From: Lactiplantibacillus plantarum
GTDB lineage: Bacteria > Bacillota > Bacilli > Lactobacillales > Lactobacillaceae
DNA length: 64,000 nucleotides
Direction of reading: 5' to 3'
Assembly (NCBI RefSeq): GCF_014131735.1
Contig: NZ_CP039121.1
Coordinates: 620,001 to 684,000, forward strand
Below the pieces are notes generated by a model that did no database searches, was not told the DNA's origin, and saw nothing but the letters and a program-made list of their open reading frames with translations. The translations under genes were made by a program, and so were the position numbers. Of the stretch, positions 34,781 to 44,039 are shown piece after piece (position 1 is the stretch's first letter; every line of letters begins with the position of its first letter).

Positions 34781-36634
34781 ATGAAGTTAAGTAAGCGGGG
34801 ACTATTCTGGCTACTTGGGTTAGTAAGTTTTGCAATTTTACTACTATTTAGTCAGCCACTAGGGGCCCAAGCCGCAACTAATTATCATGCGAAGGATTAC
34901 ACAACTGCCGCATCGGTCATCAATGGTCCTGATTTTAAGCACGCTGATACCATTCAAATTCAGTATCAAATGAGTTTTGGGGATACGGCTTTCAAAGCTG
35001 GGGACACAGTCACTATTGATATGCCAGCTAATTTGGAACCACGGACCGTTGGGGCTACTTTTGATGTGACTGATGCTGTGACTGGTACTGTGATTGGTAC
35101 GGGTGTCGTCGGCGGGGATGGTCAGGTCGTACTGACCATGAATTCGGCGATTGAAGGTAAAACTAATGTAAAGATTGATGTTAACCTGGGAATGAAGTAC
35201 CGTTATGATGACTTAGGGGAACAAGACGTTGTGTTTGATACCCAGGACGGTCAAGATACATCAGTGATCAATATGGTTGCTAATGAAGCTAATATGTCTA
35301 AAAAAGGCACCATTGATAAAGAAAATGGCACGATTAAGTGGACCTTACTTGTTGATCGGCGTGAAATTACCATGAAAAACTTATCGATTGCCGATACCAT
35401 TGGTGATCATCAGCAAATGATCAAAGGTATTGAAGTCTACAATGGTGAATGGTCGAGTGCCAACACTTACAAGCGGCGTGATAAGCTTAGTGACGATGCT
35501 TATCAAGTTAACTACAGCGATAATGGTTTTGACTTGAAATTCAACGATACAGTCAGCAACCTAGTTGTCATCGATTACTATACTAAAATTACGGATACAG
35601 AATTAATTGATCAAAATTATCATTTTAAAAATAAAGCTGTAATGGAATGGGGCGGCGGTACGTCCGGTGGCAAGAACAGCGAAGAAGCTAACGGTAAGGT
35701 CTACGAAAAAGTCGTTAACGGTGGGAGCGGTACTGGCGACTTAAGTTCCAGCTCGAGTTCGAACAGTTCTAGCTCAAATAATTCGAGCGACGTCGATTCC
35801 AGTTCCGACCATTCTAGCTCAGAAAGTTCAAGCGCTGTGGACTCCAGTTCCGACGATTCTAGCTCAAATAATTCGAGCGACGTCGATTCCAGTTCCGACC
35901 ATTCTAGTTCGGAAAGCTCGAGCGCTGTGGACTCCAGTTCCGACCACTCTAGTTCGGAAAGTTCAAGCGCTGTGGACTCCAGTTCCGACCATTCTAGCTC
36001 AGAAAGTTCGAGCGCTGTGGATTCCAGTTCCGACCATTCTAGTTCGGAAAGTTCGAGCGCTGTGGACTCCAGTTCCGACCACTCTAGTTCGGAAAGTTCG
36101 AGCGCTGTGGACTCCAGTTCCGACCACTCCGGTTCTGAAAGCTCGAGTGATGTAAATACTAGTTCTGAGAGTTCTGACAATACGACTACGGAACCAGACA
36201 ATGGCCATCAGACTGGTGACATTGAAGATCCCGAAGATAATACGGCGGTTTATCCAGATATCGATGAAGATACTGGGACCATCGATGTTGATGGTGGGTT
36301 CGATAGTAACTACGATGGGAGTACGACTTCCAACAGTACTAATTCGTCAAAACCATTGAAAGATTCAACTTCGAGTGTCTTTACGAGTACGCCCGCTAAC
36401 ACAACGACGGGCCAAGATGGTGCTGATCAAACGCCAGCAGCGGATACTAAAAAGTCTAGTGCTAAGACAACGGTATCTGAAAGTGACGCGTTGACCCCAT
36501 CAACGCCTAACCAAGTTGCTAAATTGCCACAAACTAACGAAGCTAAGATGGACAGTCAAGCGCTTCGTTCAGTCGGCATTTTGTTAGGTGTATTAACGCT
36601 AGGTGCCGGTGCACTTATCCGTCATTGGTTTTAA
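34781..36634 (+). CDS. Ser-Asp repeat adhesin, sortase-anchored
   Basis: A 617-residue wall protein. A signal peptide ends near AQAA. Residues 35-310 are two beta-sandwich domains of the collagen-binding or SdrG-like adhesin type (VINGPDFKHADTIQIQYQM begins the first). A Ser/Asp-rich stalk follows at about 322-470 with eight VDSSSD units, then an acidic and Thr-rich region. The C-terminus has LPQTNE, a hydrophobic helix and a short basic tail: the L. plantarum sortase motif. The stalk is encoded by near-identical DNA repeats. A terminator follows at 36681. Confidence 0.85.
   Translation: MKLSKRGLFWLLGLVSFAILLLFSQPLGAQAATNYHAKDYTTAASVINGPDFKHADTIQIQYQMSFGDTAFKAGDTVTIDMPANLEPRTVGATFDVTDAVTGTVIGTGVVGGDGQVVLTMNSAIEGKTNVKIDVNLGMKYRYDDLGEQDVVFDTQDGQDTSVINMVANEANMSKKGTIDKENGTIKWTLLVDRREITMKNLSIADTIGDHQQMIKGIEVYNGEWSSANTYKRRDKLSDDAYQVNYSDNGFDLKFNDTVSNLVVIDYYTKITDTELIDQNYHFKNKAVMEWGGGTSGGKNSEEANGKVYEKVVNGGSGTGDLSSSSSSNSSSSNNSSDVDSSSDHSSSESSSAVDSSSDDSSSNNSSDVDSSSDHSSSESSSAVDSSSDHSSSESSSAVDSSSDHSSSESSSAVDSSSDHSSSESSSAVDSSSDHSSSESSSAVDSSSDHSGSESSSDVNTSSESSDNTTTEPDNGHQTGDIEDPEDNTAVYPDIDEDTGTIDVDGGFDSNYDGSTTSNSTNSSKPLKDSTSSVFTSTPANTTTGQDGADQTPAADTKKSSAKTTVSESDALTPSTPNQVAKLPQTNEAKMDSQALRSVGILLGVLTLGAGALIRHWF
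35792..36140 (+). repeat. Tandem 45-bp repeats coding the Ser-Asp stalk
   Basis: The unit codes for 15-16 residues centred on VDSSSDHSSSESSSA. Eight VDSSSD units are present. Adjacent units in the 35900-36130 part differ at only a few bases, which points to recent duplication. All keep the reading frame. Confidence 0.85.
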
Positions 36635-36680
36635 GGCTAACTGATAGCCCTAAAATGATGCACATATAATGTTATTTTTT

Positions 36681-36715
36681 AAAACGGCCTTCTGTTAATT
36701 CAGAAAGCCGTTTTT
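36681..36715 (+). terminator. Terminator of the adhesin gene
   Basis: AAAACGGC and GCCGTTTTT flank TTCTG/CAGAA inner pairing. The 240 bases from here to tanB hold the tanB promoter region; I see no certain sites in it. Confidence 0.8.
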
Positions 36716-36957
36716 AGTTAGCGGTCATTTAATAGCTAACTTGAAATAGTTAGATTAGTTAGCAATGGCGACCATGGTCGTTAGAAGGGCTCACTGGTTA
36801 ACGCACGGCAACATTAGTTTACGACGGGTTCACAAGCGGCTGCTGACTACGTTAATCGTTATTAGTCGCAATTGGCATAACTGGTTGCGCAATTCGATTT
36901 GATTTTAACTGGATAATGGGGGTAAAGTAACGAATAGATAGAAATGGAGGTCACAAG

Positions 36958-38367
36958 ATGAGTAACCGATTGATTTTTGATGCTGACTGGCTGGTGCCGG
37001 AACAGGTCCAAGTTGCCGGGCAGGCTATTCAATATTATGCTGCCCGTAATATTCAGTACGTTCAGCATCCAGTCGCAGCGATTCAGGTCCTAAACGTTTT
37101 TGTACCAGCCGCATACTTGCATGGCAGTTCAGTCAATGGTTATCAGCGGGCAACGGCGCCAATTCTGATGCCGAATACGGTCGGCGGTTATTTGCCAGGA
37201 CCGGCGGATGATCCGCAACGTGTCACTTGGCCGACGAATGCAGGGACGATTCAACAGGCACTTAAACGCGGTTACGTTGTGGTGGCCGCTGGAATTCGCG
37301 GTCGTACGACGGTTGATAAGTCTGGGCAACGGGTCGGGCAAGCGCCGGCTTTTATCGTAGATATGAAGGCGGCAATCCGTTACGTTAAGTATAATCAGGG
37401 CCGGCTGCCAGGTGACGCGAACCGGATCATCACGAATGGAACGAGTGCTGGGGGTGCCACTTCGGCTTTAGCGGGTGCGAGTGGCAATTCGGCTTATTTT
37501 GAACCAGCCTTAACTGCGCTCGGGGCAGCACCGGCGACTGACGATATCTTTGCGGTGTCAGCTTACTGCCCGATTCATAATCTGGAACACGCAGACATGG
37601 CCTACGAGTGGCAGTTTAATGGTATTAATGACTGGCACCGTTATCAGCCTGTTGCGGGGACGACCAAGAATGGGCGACCAAAATTTGAACCGGTTAGTGG
37701 TCAGCTCACAGTTGAAGAACAGGCCCTTTCGTTGGCGTTAAAAGCCCAGTTCAGTACTTACTTGAACCAGTTGAAACTCACGGCCAGTGACGGGACGCAC
37801 TTGACGCTTAATGAGGCGGGAATGGGTTCATTTCGTGATGTTGTTCGCCAATTATTGATATCATCTGCTCAGACGGCATTCGATCAAGGGACGGATATTC
37901 ATAAGTACGCAGGCTTTGCCGTTACTGGAAATCAGGTGACGGACTTGGATTTATCAGCTTATTTGAAGTCGTTAACTCGCATGAAAGCCGTCCCGGCGTT
38001 TGACCAATTAGATTTGACGAGTCCAGAGAATAATTTATTTGGCGATGCAACGGCGAAAGCCAAGCACTTTACGGCCTTGGCACAGACGCGAAGTACGGTG
38101 ACTGCACAACTAGCGGACGCTGAGCTGATTCAGGCGATTAATCCGCTCAGTTACTTAACGACAACTTCGTCACAAGTTGCTAAGCACTGGCGGATTCGCC
38201 ACGGTGCGGCCGACCGAGATACGAGTTTTGCAATCCCGATTATTCTAGCAATAATGTTAGAAAATCATGGTTATGGCATTGATTTTGCGCTACCGTGGGA
38301 TATTCCCCACAGTGGTGACTATGATTTAGGCGATTTATTTTCCTGGATTGATGGCTTGTGCCAATGA
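36958..38367 (+). CDS. tanB: Intracellular tannase (tannin acyl hydrolase)
   Basis: A 469-residue alpha/beta hydrolase matching the L. plantarum TanB/TanLp1 enzyme in length and catalytic residues. NGTSAGG holds the nucleophile Ser163. RHGAADRD provides the catalytic Asp (near 419) and WDIPHSGDY the His (near 451). It hydrolyses the galloyl ester bonds of tannins and gallate esters, giving gallic acid. There is no signal peptide, so it acts in the cytosol. GGAGG precedes the ATG. The gallate decarboxylase and permease genes lie 7-10 kb downstream, completing the route to pyrogallol. Confidence 0.95.
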   Translation: MSNRLIFDADWLVPEQVQVAGQAIQYYAARNIQYVQHPVAAIQVLNVFVPAAYLHGSSVNGYQRATAPILMPNTVGGYLPGPADDPQRVTWPTNAGTIQQALKRGYVVVAAGIRGRTTVDKSGQRVGQAPAFIVDMKAAIRYVKYNQGRLPGDANRIITNGTSAGGATSALAGASGNSAYFEPALTALGAAPATDDIFAVSAYCPIHNLEHADMAYEWQFNGINDWHRYQPVAGTTKNGRPKFEPVSGQLTVEEQALSLALKAQFSTYLNQLKLTASDGTHLTLNEAGMGSFRDVVRQLLISSAQTAFDQGTDIHKYAGFAVTGNQVTDLDLSAYLKSLTRMKAVPAFDQLDLTSPENNLFGDATAKAKHFTALAQTRSTVTAQLADAELIQAINPLSYLTTTSSQVAKHWRIRHGAADRDTSFAIPIILAIMLENHGYGIDFALPWDIPHSGDYDLGDLFSWIDGLCQ

Positions 38368-38389
38368 TTTGAATACGATGAGTGAAAGC

Positions 38390-38425
38390 GACCAGCGAGG
38401 GCATCGTGCCTGGCTGGTCTTTTCG
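38390..38425 (+). terminator. Terminator of tanB
   Basis: GACCAGC and GCTGGTC form the stem, followed by TTTTCGTTT. Confidence 0.7.
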
Positions 38426-38545
38426 TTTAGTTGGCAACGATAATGTGATGAAAATACGTTGACAATTTTCAAAACACGTGGTTAAATGTAGCTATTCTCA
38501 TTTTTATCTAATCATATTCTTATTAATTTAAATGGAGGCCTACAT

Positions 38546-39640
38546 ATGGAAGCAACTACGACCGCGGCTACCGCGACACATAAGATGAGTACCATGGATT
38601 ACGTTTATAAAGTTTCGGCAGGTGTTTCTAATGCTATTTTAGTTTGTTTAGGGATTGGATTGTTATTGCAGTCACTCGCGAATTTTGTTCACTGGACGGC
38701 ATTATACCAAGTCGGTGCGATTGCGCAAGTGTTATTGGGACCGGCATTTGGAGTCGCGATTGCCACGATGCTCAACAGCAACACGTTAGTTACGTTTAGC
38801 GCCATGATTTCGTCGACGATCGGGGCGAACGCTGTCTTTTTCTCTCAGTCCGCAACTAACGGCGTCACAGCGACGGGGCATACGTTGGCCCAAGCAGCTC
38901 AGAGCTCGATTTTTACCACCGGTCAACCGATTTCGGCCGTTGCGGCTGGGTTAGTCGCGGTTCTGATCGGTAATTATTTAACTGGTAAGACGCCGCTTGA
39001 TATGATGTTGGTCCCGTTAGCGGCCACTTTTGTCGGTGCGGTGGTTGGTCTCGGGTTAGCAGCCGTAACGACGCCCGCGTTGGTCTGGCTGAGCAAGTTC
39101 ATCGCGACTTCAATGAAGGTCAACCCGTTGATCGGTTCGATGGCCGTTTCACTTGCCTGGGCGTTATTTTTAATGACACCTGCGTCTTCGGCCGCATTGG
39201 CGGTGGCGGTCATGTTAGATCCCGTCTCATCGGGTGCGGCCTTAATTGGAACAACCGCCCAGTTCGTGGGCTTTACGATTATGTCTTTTCGCCAAAATAA
39301 CTTGGGGGCCAATATCGCGCAGGGGATTATCACGCCTAAAGTCCAATTTCCAAACTTGCTGGTGAATCCACGGTTAGCGATTCCACCAATGGTTGCTGCG
39401 GTTATTGCCGCCCCGGTGGCGACGATTGCCTTTCATTTTTCAACCAGTTACAAGCTGGCCGGCTTAGGATTGAATTCGTTAATTGCACCGATTTCGTTAG
39501 CATCGACGAACTTTAACAGTTTTATGGTCTATCTCTTGACTGGGGTGCTGATGCCAGCAGTTATTTCAATCGTGCTGTACCGAATTCTAGTTGCGGCAAA
39601 GTGGGTCGAATCGCAGCAGCTACAGTTGGAAATCGTTTGA
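38546..39640 (+). CDS. PTS EIIC-like membrane protein (PfoR type)
   Basis: A 364-residue membrane protein with about nine helices, of the PTS_EIIC_2/PfoR family (COG3641). MDYVYKVSAGVSNAILVCLG and TPLDMMLVPLAATFVGAVVG are typical segments. There are no EIIA or EIIB domains here or next door, so it may be a stand-alone transporter or sensor and not a working PTS. GGAGG precedes the ATG. Confidence 0.75.
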   Translation: MEATTTAATATHKMSTMDYVYKVSAGVSNAILVCLGIGLLLQSLANFVHWTALYQVGAIAQVLLGPAFGVAIATMLNSNTLVTFSAMISSTIGANAVFFSQSATNGVTATGHTLAQAAQSSIFTTGQPISAVAAGLVAVLIGNYLTGKTPLDMMLVPLAATFVGAVVGLGLAAVTTPALVWLSKFIATSMKVNPLIGSMAVSLAWALFLMTPASSAALAVAVMLDPVSSGAALIGTTAQFVGFTIMSFRQNNLGANIAQGIITPKVQFPNLLVNPRLAIPPMVAAVIAAPVATIAFHFSTSYKLAGLGLNSLIAPISLASTNFNSFMVYLLTGVLMPAVISIVLYRILVAAKWVESQQLQLEIV

Positions 39641-39660
39641 TGTCCAGCCGATATTAAGAG

Positions 39661-39704
39661 CCTGTTTCTATGACTGATGTGAAGGTCATGGAAACAGGTT
39701 TTTT
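39661..39704 (+). terminator. Terminator of the PfoR-like gene
   Basis: CCTGTTTC and GAAACAGG with inner ATGAC/GTCAT pairing, followed by TTTTTT. Confidence 0.85.
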
Positions 39705-39804
39705 GTATAGTGTTAGCTGTTTGTTCAGGATAGGGTGAGTGCTCAGGACTATGAAATGGGACGTAAATCCACTATATTAAAGGTATGAATAATGAATAAG
39801 TGAG

Positions 39805-40554
39805 ATGACATCGATGGAATTTAAGATTAAACGGGATGGGCTGGCGTTACAGGCAAGGTTGGAGACTCCGGCGGCACCGAGCTCAACGCTAGTCATCTTA
39901 ATGCATGGGTTTACGGCCGATATGGGATATGATACGACCCAATTTGTGCCGCAATTGGCGCAAGCATTAGTTGCTCACGGCTTGGCAGTTCTGCGTTTTG
40001 ACTTCAATGGTCATGGCTGTAGTGAAGGTCGGTTTCAAGATATGACAGTGATTAATGAGATTGCGGACGCTAAAGCAGTTTTAGATGAAGCGTTGACCTT
40101 ACATTATGACCACATTGTCTTGGCAGGGCATTCGCAAGGCGGGGTGGTAGCCAGCATGTTAGCAGGATATTATCCAGACGTGGTCGACAAACTGATCTTG
40201 ATGGCGCCGGCCGCAACGTTAAAGTCCGATGCGCAACAAGGTGTTCTACAAGGTGCGACCTATGATCCACAACATATTCCGGCCTATTTGAATATTCGTG
40301 ATGGCCTTAAAGTTGGTGGCTTTTATTTGCGGACCGCGCAACAGTTGCCGATTTATGAGGTAGCTCAGCAGTATGACGGTTCGGTGACATTGATTCACGT
40401 TACGGCCGACACGGTGGTCTCGCCACAGGCTTCTGAAAAGTATCATGAGGTCTATCAGCACAGTCAGTTGCATTGGGTTCAGGACGGTGGCCATCGCTTT
40501 AGCGGCGATGCGCGCGCTACCGCGATCCAATTAGCACTGGCCGCGTTTAAATGA
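39805..40554 (+). CDS. Alpha/beta hydrolase, cinnamoyl/feruloyl esterase-like
   Basis: A 249-residue single-domain serine hydrolase. HGFTADMG is the oxyanion-hole turn, GHSQGG the nucleophile elbow (Ser110), and DGGHRF contains the catalytic His. The lid insertion between the two halves matches lactobacillus cinnamoyl esterases, which cut hydroxycinnamate esters from plant material. Position 1.4 kb after tanB fits a plant-phenolic setting, but the substrate is inferred. ATG 39814 is an equally good start. Confidence 0.8.
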   Translation: MTSMEFKIKRDGLALQARLETPAAPSSTLVILMHGFTADMGYDTTQFVPQLAQALVAHGLAVLRFDFNGHGCSEGRFQDMTVINEIADAKAVLDEALTLHYDHIVLAGHSQGGVVASMLAGYYPDVVDKLILMAPAATLKSDAQQGVLQGATYDPQHIPAYLNIRDGLKVGGFYLRTAQQLPIYEVAQQYDGSVTLIHVTADTVVSPQASEKYHEVYQHSQLHWVQDGGHRFSGDARATAIQLALAAFK

Positions 40555-40714
40555 TGACTTACGCCAATTAATATAATGTTAGGTTAGTTAACGTTGGTGA
40601 GTTTAAAGGCGGTGCGGATAAATTAGTTTAATGTTCAATGAAAATAACCTTAATCTTTTACCGGAAGACGCCTATACTAAGAGTAGTTAGTTTTCTGAAA
40701 GTAAGGTGTGCAAC

Positions 40715-40972
40715 GTGAAAAGTGAAGTACAGGGAATCATTCAAGATTTATATCAAGAATTAGCACCAACTGCGGCGAATCAAGAAATTCGGGCAGCACT
40801 ATTGAAGGCACACCAACAATTGAAACAGGCGCCCCAGCTTGATCATGCGCTAATTAAGCGGTTAACGAATGACGTGACTTATAATATTTTTACTAAACAG
40901 TTGCGCTTGACGCCAACTGAAAACTTATTGGTTAGTGAGTTACTATCGGTCAGTCATCGGTTGAGTGCGTAA
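40715..40972 (+). CDS. Bacteriocin immunity-like protein (enterocin A immunity family)
   Basis: An 85-residue helical cytosolic protein. Size, four-helix pattern and charge distribution resemble EntA_Immun/PedB-type immunity proteins. No bacteriocin with a double-Gly leader lies beside it, so it may be an orphan immunity gene. GTG 40715 follows AAGGTG; an earlier GTG (40706) lies inside that site. A small gene overlaps its stop (TAATG). Confidence 0.5.
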   Translation: MKSEVQGIIQDLYQELAPTAANQEIRAALLKAHQQLKQAPQLDHALIKRLTNDVTYNIFTKQLRLTPTENLLVSELLSVSHRLSA

Positions 40973-41007
40973 TGGCTGAACCAGCGACTCATTTTGGAGG
41001 TGGGACG

Positions 41008-41121
41008 ATGCGCCGAATCATCGCAATCGGGAAAGCACTAGTGACGGCCGGATGGTTAATAACGATTATTCTGGTGGGTTACGGTGTTAGCCGTCAGCTC
41101 AAGCGGACACTATTCGAGTAG
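41008..41121 (+). CDS. Small cationic membrane protein, 37 residues
   Basis: A 37-residue frame behind GGAGGTGG with good spacing. It has a basic N-terminus (MRRII), one hydrophobic helix and a basic C-terminal segment (RQLKRTLFE). The same frame is open back to an ATG at 40972 that overlaps the stop of the immunity-like gene, so the two are linked in translation. Not recognised. It might be a partner of the immunity-like protein or just a small membrane protein. Confidence 0.5.
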   Translation: MRRIIAIGKALVTAGWLITIILVGYGVSRQLKRTLFE

Positions 41122-41167
41122 CACCCTGTTATCGGTTACAAATTAATTTGCTCAATCTAATGAATAT

Positions 41168-41220
41168 AAAAAACCTCGTAAATTAACGCATTATCATAAG
41201 CGTTAATTTACGAGGCTTTA
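41168..41220. terminator. Bidirectional terminator between convergent units
   Basis: AAACCTCGTAAATTAACG pairs with CGTTAATTTACGAGG and TTT; long and nearly perfect. Confidence 0.85.
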
Positions 41221-41240
41221 TTTGTGATACCTTCGAACAA

Positions 41241-42212
41241 CTAGTATTGACTACCGAACAAGTTACCAATTTGATTGGCAAAGTCAGTTGCGTGACTGAG
41301 AAGTGCAGTCTGTAAATCCTGCAGAATAATTTTATCCATAAAGTAGAACAGCAGGCTAACGACTAGAACCGCAATAAGGGCTAGGTAGACGCGGCTAATT
41401 AATGGTTGGGTCACCGACTTGTTAATGACGAAGATCAAACCTAATTGCCAGACAAGGACACTGACACTCAACAGGATAATCGACCATCTGAAGCTAGCCG
41501 CAATGGTAAAGAAGTTATCAACACTGAAGTTAACTAGGGACGAAGCAAACCATAATAATAGGTTCACAATAATTGCGTAATTGGTTAACTGACCGAAGCG
41601 TTTCATATAGGTCGTAAAGCCGACTTTGGTCCCACGACTGCCAAGTAAGCAAGTGACATAGCCGACAGCCAGGTAGAAGCACATGCCGATTAGGAGACAT
41701 AAGAAAATCTTTAAGTCGGTGGAAAAAGCTAATTTACTAATATGGAAATAGCTTTGACTGTCATTGGCAGTGGTCAGAAACTTATTGCTAATGGTTACAG
41801 CGGCCAACGTCATGAATAGTGCTTCAATGACAAAGGAAATGTAACTAAAATAACTTTCAGTTCGGACTTCACAGCTAGGATTTTTCCAGCTAGCCAAGAG
41901 CCAACTAAAATAATTCTTAGCAGATGATTGCAGCTGTTGGACTTGTTGGTTAGTAGCCGTCCGTGTCGTATCAGCAGCTGCTGAACGTGATGCTGCTTGT
42001 TTTTCAGCGCTGGCCGATTGTTGTTGATTGGCTGAAGCTGTGCTGGTATGGACAGCTGCTTGCGTCGTTGCAGTCGTTGTTTGGGTAGCTGTGGCTGAAG
42101 TGGCGTTGGCCGTTGCCGAGGCCGGTGTCGCTTTGGTTAGATCGTAACCACAGTGGGTACAGAACTTTGCATTGGCAGCAATCTCAGTGCCGCAGTTGGG
42201 ACATTTTTTCAT
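41241..42212 (-). CDS. Zinc-ribbon membrane protein (YIP1-like)
   Basis: A 323-residue protein. An N-terminal zinc ribbon has CPNC (Cys4-Cys7) and CTHC. A long Ala/Thr/Gln-rich linker follows (about residues 28-105). The C-terminal half has five membrane helices, with FFSWLLASWKNPS-like entry (YFSWLLASWKNP). The layout matches the zinc-ribbon plus YIP1-type proteins common in lactobacilli. Function unknown. It lies 18 bases after a second zinc-ribbon gene and is co-transcribed with it. Confidence 0.7.
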   Translation of the reverse strand: MKKCPNCGTEIAANAKFCTHCGYDLTKATPASATANATSATATQTTTATTQAAVHTSTASANQQQSASAEKQAASRSAAADTTRTATNQQVQQLQSSAKNYFSWLLASWKNPSCEVRTESYFSYISFVIEALFMTLAAVTISNKFLTTANDSQSYFHISKLAFSTDLKIFLCLLIGMCFYLAVGYVTCLLGSRGTKVGFTTYMKRFGQLTNYAIIVNLLLWFASSLVNFSVDNFFTIAASFRWSIILLSVSVLVWQLGLIFVINKSVTQPLISRVYLALIAVLVVSLLFYFMDKIILQDLQTALLSHATDFANQIGNLFGSQY

Positions 42213-42230
42213 AAGTTAAATTCTCCTTCA

Positions 42231-43679
42231 TTAATCATCAGAATCATCGGATTTAGTGTACGACCGAATTTTTTGGGCCGGCGTGATTTTAACAATCTTG
42301 TAGTGCCCCCCGGTTTTCTCGACCGTCGCGGTGTAACGAAAGACCTGAATGCGTTCATCTTCAGAGTTGGTAAAGTCATATTTGACGTCATAAGTGATCT
42401 GGCTTTGTTGCTTAGCTGCTGGAACCGTTGATAAGACAGTCGGTTCATAGGTGACATCGAGGACGTCATCATTGTCGTAGTAGCCCTTCGCCATTTGGAC
42501 CAGTTCTTTGTAGTCAGTGTTATCGGTACCGTTGACGAAGTAGTCGTCCAAAGTGCGGTCATCGTAATCCGAAGCATCCGATAGGTCACCGGTGGACGTA
42601 TAACTGCTGACAGCGGTGAAGATACCGTTCAGGTAGTCCGAGGCAGTATCTTTACTCATCACACCAGCAAATTTGAGGTCCACGTCTTGACCCTCAGCGT
42701 CACTAACGTTAGTCTGTTTGGCAGTCAATGTTTGTGAACCGGCTTTGTATTTACCAGTCAACATCATGCGATTAGACCAGGGAATATCATTCAGCGCCAG
42801 TGTGCCACTGCTGTTAATCGTTCCTTCATTTTCGCCATTGATATAAACGGTGGTATTCGGTGTACCATTAACGGTGAAGGAAATTGTACGTAAATCTAAG
42901 TCGTAAGTTTGGCCGTTTGCCCGGAGGTAATAGGTGCCCTTATTGGTAATCTGATGGCCGCTAACCGTTCCCTTGGCAGTCAAGGTGTATGAACCAGGAA
43001 CATACGGCCCGATTTTATGCTCGTAAGTTGCTTTATTAGATGTTGCGACGTGCTTACCATTAACGCTGAGTGCAACGTTACGGTGGTTCGTCGCCAGTGT
43101 GGCATAAACGGAAGTGACTTGTAGTTGATACTTATCGAAAAACAACCAGTCTTTACCGGTTTTAACGAACTGGATACCGTAATCATTAGTCGCAGAACGA
43201 CTTTTAAGCGAACTAGCCAGTGATGCTAATGATTTTCGATTGTTTTTAAAGTAAGTGACCATCGGCTTGACGCTATCATTTGTAATCTTGAGTGATGGGT
43301 CAGTGCTAGTTACTTGCTTCGCTAAACCTTTTCCAGTCTTGAGTGCGGTTAAGTCACGGTCGAGCTGATTGAGCGGTTGATAATAATTCTGTCCATACAG
43401 ATAGCCGCCAATCAGAATGACAACGATAACGGCAATCAGACCCCAACCCCAAGTTGGCATATGGCGTTGGGGTTGTTGTCGAACCTTGCGCGTCGAACTT
43501 GTTGTTGACTGCGCGGTGTTTACTGATGGCGATGGCTGATCAGTGGTTGCGTGCAACTTAAAACCGCAATTAGGACAAAATTCATCCGTTGCGGCCACCG
43601 CTTGCCCACAGTTAGGACAAAACGATGCTTGGCCGCGACGATCGTCAGCGGCTTTAAAAAATTGGTGCTGTTTATACAT
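42231..43679 (-). CDS. Zinc-ribbon, TcaA-like membrane protein
   Basis: A 482-residue protein. A zinc ribbon (CPNCGQ, CPNCGF) occupies residues 20-45. A Ser/Thr linker leads to one membrane helix (WGWGLIAVIVVILIGGYLYG, about 80-100). The large outer part shows the repeated beta-domains of TcaA family proteins (VNGTPNTTVYINGENEG is typical). TcaA proteins affect wall stress and teicoplanin sensitivity in staphylococci. GGAGGAG supports ATG 43679. First gene of the pair; a 10-bp inverted repeat lies about 50 bases upstream. Confidence 0.75.
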   Translation of the reverse strand: MYKQHQFFKAADDRRGQASFCPNCGQAVAATDEFCPNCGFKLHATTDQPSPSVNTAQSTTSSTRKVRQQPQRHMPTWGWGLIAVIVVILIGGYLYGQNYYQPLNQLDRDLTALKTGKGLAKQVTSTDPSLKITNDSVKPMVTYFKNNRKSLASLASSLKSRSATNDYGIQFVKTGKDWLFFDKYQLQVTSVYATLATNHRNVALSVNGKHVATSNKATYEHKIGPYVPGSYTLTAKGTVSGHQITNKGTYYLRANGQTYDLDLRTISFTVNGTPNTTVYINGENEGTINSSGTLALNDIPWSNRMMLTGKYKAGSQTLTAKQTNVSDAEGQDVDLKFAGVMSKDTASDYLNGIFTAVSSYTSTGDLSDASDYDDRTLDDYFVNGTDNTDYKELVQMAKGYYDNDDVLDVTYEPTVLSTVPAAKQQSQITYDVKYDFTNSEDERIQVFRYTATVEKTGGHYKIVKITPAQKIRSYTKSDDSDD

Positions 43680-43726
43680 TCCCCGATGCTCCTCCAAAAA
43701 TAGATTGATTAGTCGACAATAAAAAA

Positions 43727-43755
43727 CTATTTACTGGAGTCTTCACAGTAAATAG
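43727..43755. promoter_or_regulatory. 10-bp perfect inverted repeat upstream of the zinc-ribbon genes
   Basis: CTATTTACTG (43727-43736) and CAGTAAATAG (43746-43755) are nine bases apart. It may be an operator or a leader hairpin. The rest of 43756-44039 is AT-rich with no other sites seen. Confidence 0.4.
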
Positions 43756-44039
43756 CCGCTACTATCAATCGAGTTAAAATTCTGAATAAGACGTGTCACT
43801 TGAATATGAATAATAAGTGCTAATCGATGAATAAGGCTATTGATGACTAATCATCGTTAATAACTTAAGAAAGTCTAAAAATTATTAACATATTTTAAAG
43901 TATAAACATGATTAAACTGTTTATCAATGTTTACACGGCGTATTTATTTAGTAATGCCCCAGTTTGCACAATAAACGACATGTCACGCATTAAAAATACG
44001 ACTCGGCTAAATGCTGTGCCGGTTCGTTAGTCATGAATT

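Noticed and set aside
35701..36201. Minus-strand frame of 166 codons across the Ser-Asp repeats
   Set aside because: Antisense of a low-complexity repeat; repetitive Leu/Glu/Ser pattern follows directly from the coding strand.
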